From Syntrophopropionicum propionicicum_A (GTDB lineage: Bacteria > Bacillota > Desulfotomaculia > Desulfotomaculales > Pelotomaculaceae): 64,000 nt of DNA. Made by a program: the position numbers and the translations under genes. Shown piece by piece: positions 62,248 to 64,000 of the stretch. The notes beneath the pieces are model-generated. The model did no database searches. It was not told the origin of the DNA and saw only the letters and a program-made list of their open reading frames with translations. The stretch's first letter is position 1, and each line of letters starts with the position of its first letter. The stretch is from contig NZ_JBMGJC010000001.1 of assembly GCF_048984525.1 (NCBI RefSeq), positions 186,001-250,000 on the forward strand, in the 5' to 3' direction.

Positions 62248-63327
62248 CTATTTACTTTCCCCTTCTTTGCCAACCAGGAAAACATCACTGCGCGGATAAG
62301 GAATTTCAATGCCTTCCTTTTCAAACCTCTCTTTGATGCTCATATTCAACTCATCGATGACCCCCAGGCGATCCCGGTAGTTTTCTATCGTGAAGCTGAT
62401 GGAAAGGTTCAATGAGGAAATCCCGTAAGCTGTAAAAAACACGCCCGGTTCGGGCTCTTTTAATACCCTGGCGTTGCCGGCAAGGATTTCTTTTAAGACT
62501 GCCTTGACTACATTAATATCAGAACCATAGGCCACCCTGACCTCCATGGTCACGCCGATATCCGGAGTCGGAAAAACGTGGTTGACAATCCTGCTGTTGG
62601 CCAGGTCCTTATTCGGCACCACTATCACATTGTTTTCGGGGGTCAGGATCCTGGTCGTCCTGGTCCCGATCTGGATCACATCACCGACATGCCCCTTGTC
62701 CAGCTCAATCCTGTCACCAGGCCTGAACGGGCGGTCCAGCATAATCATCAGCCCGGCAAACATATTGCTTAATGTCTCCTGGGCGGCGAGCGCAATAGCC
62801 AGAGAAGCCACACCGGCTGTGGCAATAAGCCCGGTAATGTTTTTGCCGAAATATTCGAGGATGAAGGTAAAAGCGATAAAATAGATAACCAGCCTGGCCA
62901 GCTGTCTTATCAACGGCAGAAATTGCTCCAGCGAACCCTGAGTCCTGCTGTAATACTCCCTGGAATACCAGTCAACAGCGACGTGTACCGCCAGGTCGAC
63001 CAGGAGGGCGAGGACAATCACCATTGCTGTGTAAAACAACTTGTCCAGGGCGCCAAAAAACGCCTGTCCGGGAGCAGGCCCCAGATAACCCAAAGTAAAC
63101 TTCACAAAAAACAAGAAGGTAAATATCACCAGGTAACGGTGAGAAGCTTTGACCAGCCTTTTATATATCTCGATGCTGGAACGGGCGGCCAGCCTGCCGG
63201 CAACAACATCCCACAGTTTGCCCAGCAGCCAGGCGAAAATGATGGAAAACAGAAGGCACAGGGCAGCTTTCCCGATTATCAACAAATTGTTTTGATAGCT
63301 GATAAGGTAAGACCACATATTAGACAT
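62248..63327 (-). CDS. mechanosensitive channel, MscS family
   Basis: 359 aa. Three or more membrane segments, pore helix (LIATAGVASLAIALAAQETLSNMFAG), then the beta domain starting LMIMLDRPFRPGDRIELDKGHVGDVIQIGTRTTRI, and C-terminal alpha/beta vestibule domain. Ends VFLVGKEGESK. Opens on membrane tension. SD GGAG before ATG 63327. Confidence 0.95.
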   Translation of the reverse strand: MSNMWSYLISYQNNLLIIGKAALCLLFSIIFAWLLGKLWDVVAGRLAARSSIEIYKRLVKASHRYLVIFTFLFFVKFTLGYLGPAPGQAFFGALDKLFYTAMVIVLALLVDLAVHVAVDWYSREYYSRTQGSLEQFLPLIRQLARLVIYFIAFTFILEYFGKNITGLIATAGVASLAIALAAQETLSNMFAGLMIMLDRPFRPGDRIELDKGHVGDVIQIGTRTTRILTPENNVIVVPNKDLANSRIVNHVFPTPDIGVTMEVRVAYGSDINVVKAVLKEILAGNARVLKEPEPGVFFTAYGISSLNLSISFTIENYRDRLGVIDELNMSIKERFEKEGIEIPYPRSDVFLVGKEGESK

Positions 63328-63336
63328 TTACAGCTC

Positions 63337-63987
63337 CTATTTGCGTCCGGCGTCAGACAGGCAGTCATAAGCAATTTCAAGGTGGGAGCGGTCATTAAAA
63401 AGCATAAGTATGCCCTTATCCCATTCAGGGAAATCAATTATATTCAAGCAGGCGTTATCCTGGCGAAGACGCCAGTATTTATTCATATCCATGCCCAGCA
63501 CAGTGCCAACGACACTACGGATTACACCGCCGTGGGATACCAGTACGACATTGCCGTCGCCGTGAGACTCCACAATTTTTTTCACAGCCGTGACAGTCCT
63601 TTTCACCACTTCATCCAGCGACTCGCCACCCGGTATCCTGGTCAGCAGGGGTGTCTCCCACCACTGCTTTATTTCTTCCGGGTACTGCCCCTGTATCTCG
63701 TTGATGCTGAGCCCTTCCCAGCGGCCAAAATTCAACTCTCTCAGCTGCGGCAGCGTCTTTATATCCTGGTTGTTGTGATGCAGCGCGATGATCCTGGCCG
63801 TTTCATAAGCCCTGACCAGGTCACTGGCGTAGAATGCGTCAAATTTCAATGCCGCAAGACGTCTACCCAGCTGCTCGGCCTGGCGGCGTCCCCGTTCAGA
63901 CAGCGGCACGTTGGAATGGCCCTGTAATCTTGACGTGGCGTTCCAATCAGTCTCTCCATGTCTGACCATGTAAATACGGCAGCTCAT
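63337..63987 (-). CDS. histidine phosphatase family protein
   Basis: 216 aa. Catalytic RHG (MVRHGETDWNATSRLQGHSNVPLSERG) near residues 9-11, and second His in VSHGGVIRSVV. The family includes alpha-ribazole phosphatase and phosphoglycerate-mutase-like enzymes; with a corrinoid adenosyltransferase elsewhere in the window a cobalamin role is possible but not shown. Ends nine bases before mscS. Confidence 0.92.
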   Translation of the reverse strand: MSCRIYMVRHGETDWNATSRLQGHSNVPLSERGRRQAEQLGRRLAALKFDAFYASDLVRAYETARIIALHHNNQDIKTLPQLRELNFGRWEGLSINEIQGQYPEEIKQWWETPLLTRIPGGESLDEVVKRTVTAVKKIVESHGDGNVVLVSHGGVIRSVVGTVLGMDMNKYWRLRQDNACLNIIDFPEWDKGILMLFNDRSHLEIAYDCLSDAGRK

Positions 63988-64000
63988 TATATTATCTTCC

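Noticed and set aside
62923..63927. Open frame of 334 codons on the plus strand opposite mscS and the histidine phosphatase
   Set aside because: Spans two real genes on the opposite strand with catalytic motifs; this frame shows no motif.

Overview
The window reads as chromosomal DNA of a spore-forming, anaerobic, syntrophic propionate oxidiser of the Firmicutes, most like Pelotomaculum (Desulfotomaculales). The main reason is a complete set of methylmalonyl-CoA pathway genes in the order known from the mmc cluster of P. thermopropionicum. Supporting signs are Gram-positive ribosome binding sites with many TTG starts, a Gram-positive SOS box, and sporulation genes (spoVK-like, a SPOCS/DUF3794-like coat protein). 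No rRNA, tRNA, CRISPR array, prophage or intact transposon was seen.

Region 1 (1-16150, minus strand) is the propionate oxidation cluster. In transcription order it has a sigma-54 activator with an unusual N-terminal Rossmann-like domain, two-subunit class I fumarase, succinyl-CoA synthetase (beta, alpha), methylmalonyl-CoA mutase (large subunit, B12 subunit), methylmalonyl-CoA epimerase, a biotin-dependent transcarboxylase (12S-like carboxyltransferase, a small epsilon-like protein, biotin carrier, 5S-like subunit), malate dehydrogenase, and pyruvate:ferredoxin oxidoreductase (cut by the window edge). Together they take propionyl-CoA via succinate and malate to pyruvate and acetyl-CoA, with transcarboxylation conserving the carboxyl-group energy. 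A good -24/-12 promoter lies before the fumarase genes, next to the activator gene.

Region 2 (16255-25932) holds lexA with its SOS box, an MFS transporter, a DctS/DctR-like two-component system with an orphan TRAP-type binding protein, a LysR regulator, a YnbB-like PLP enzyme, a SpoVK-like AAA ATPase and hfq. Region 3 (25985-37384) is the mismatch-repair/tRNA-modification block hfq-miaA-methyltransferase-mutL-[AcuC-like deacetylase, HyuA-like protein]-mutS-[YlbF/RicA-like]-miaB.

Region 4 (37606-49562) is mixed: small unknown proteins, a universal stress protein, a CitE-like lyase, Asp23 plus a LarA-like protein, Nudix hydrolases, an acyl-ACP thioesterase, a DUF218 protein, galT-glgA and an orphan minC. 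Region 5 (49935-54972) has three genes for a split CoA-enzyme activase system, then a corrinoid adenosyltransferase that could supply AdoCbl to the mutase, and a cysteine desulfurase. Region 6 (55177-64000) has a secreted CAP-domain protein with Thr-Thr-Pro repeats, several small or coat-like proteins, a coiled-coil protein with winged-helix-like N-terminus, acuA, guaB, mscS and a histidine phosphatase.

Two families of short interspersed inverted repeats occur in intergenic DNA. Members of one family supply the stop codons of two genes.
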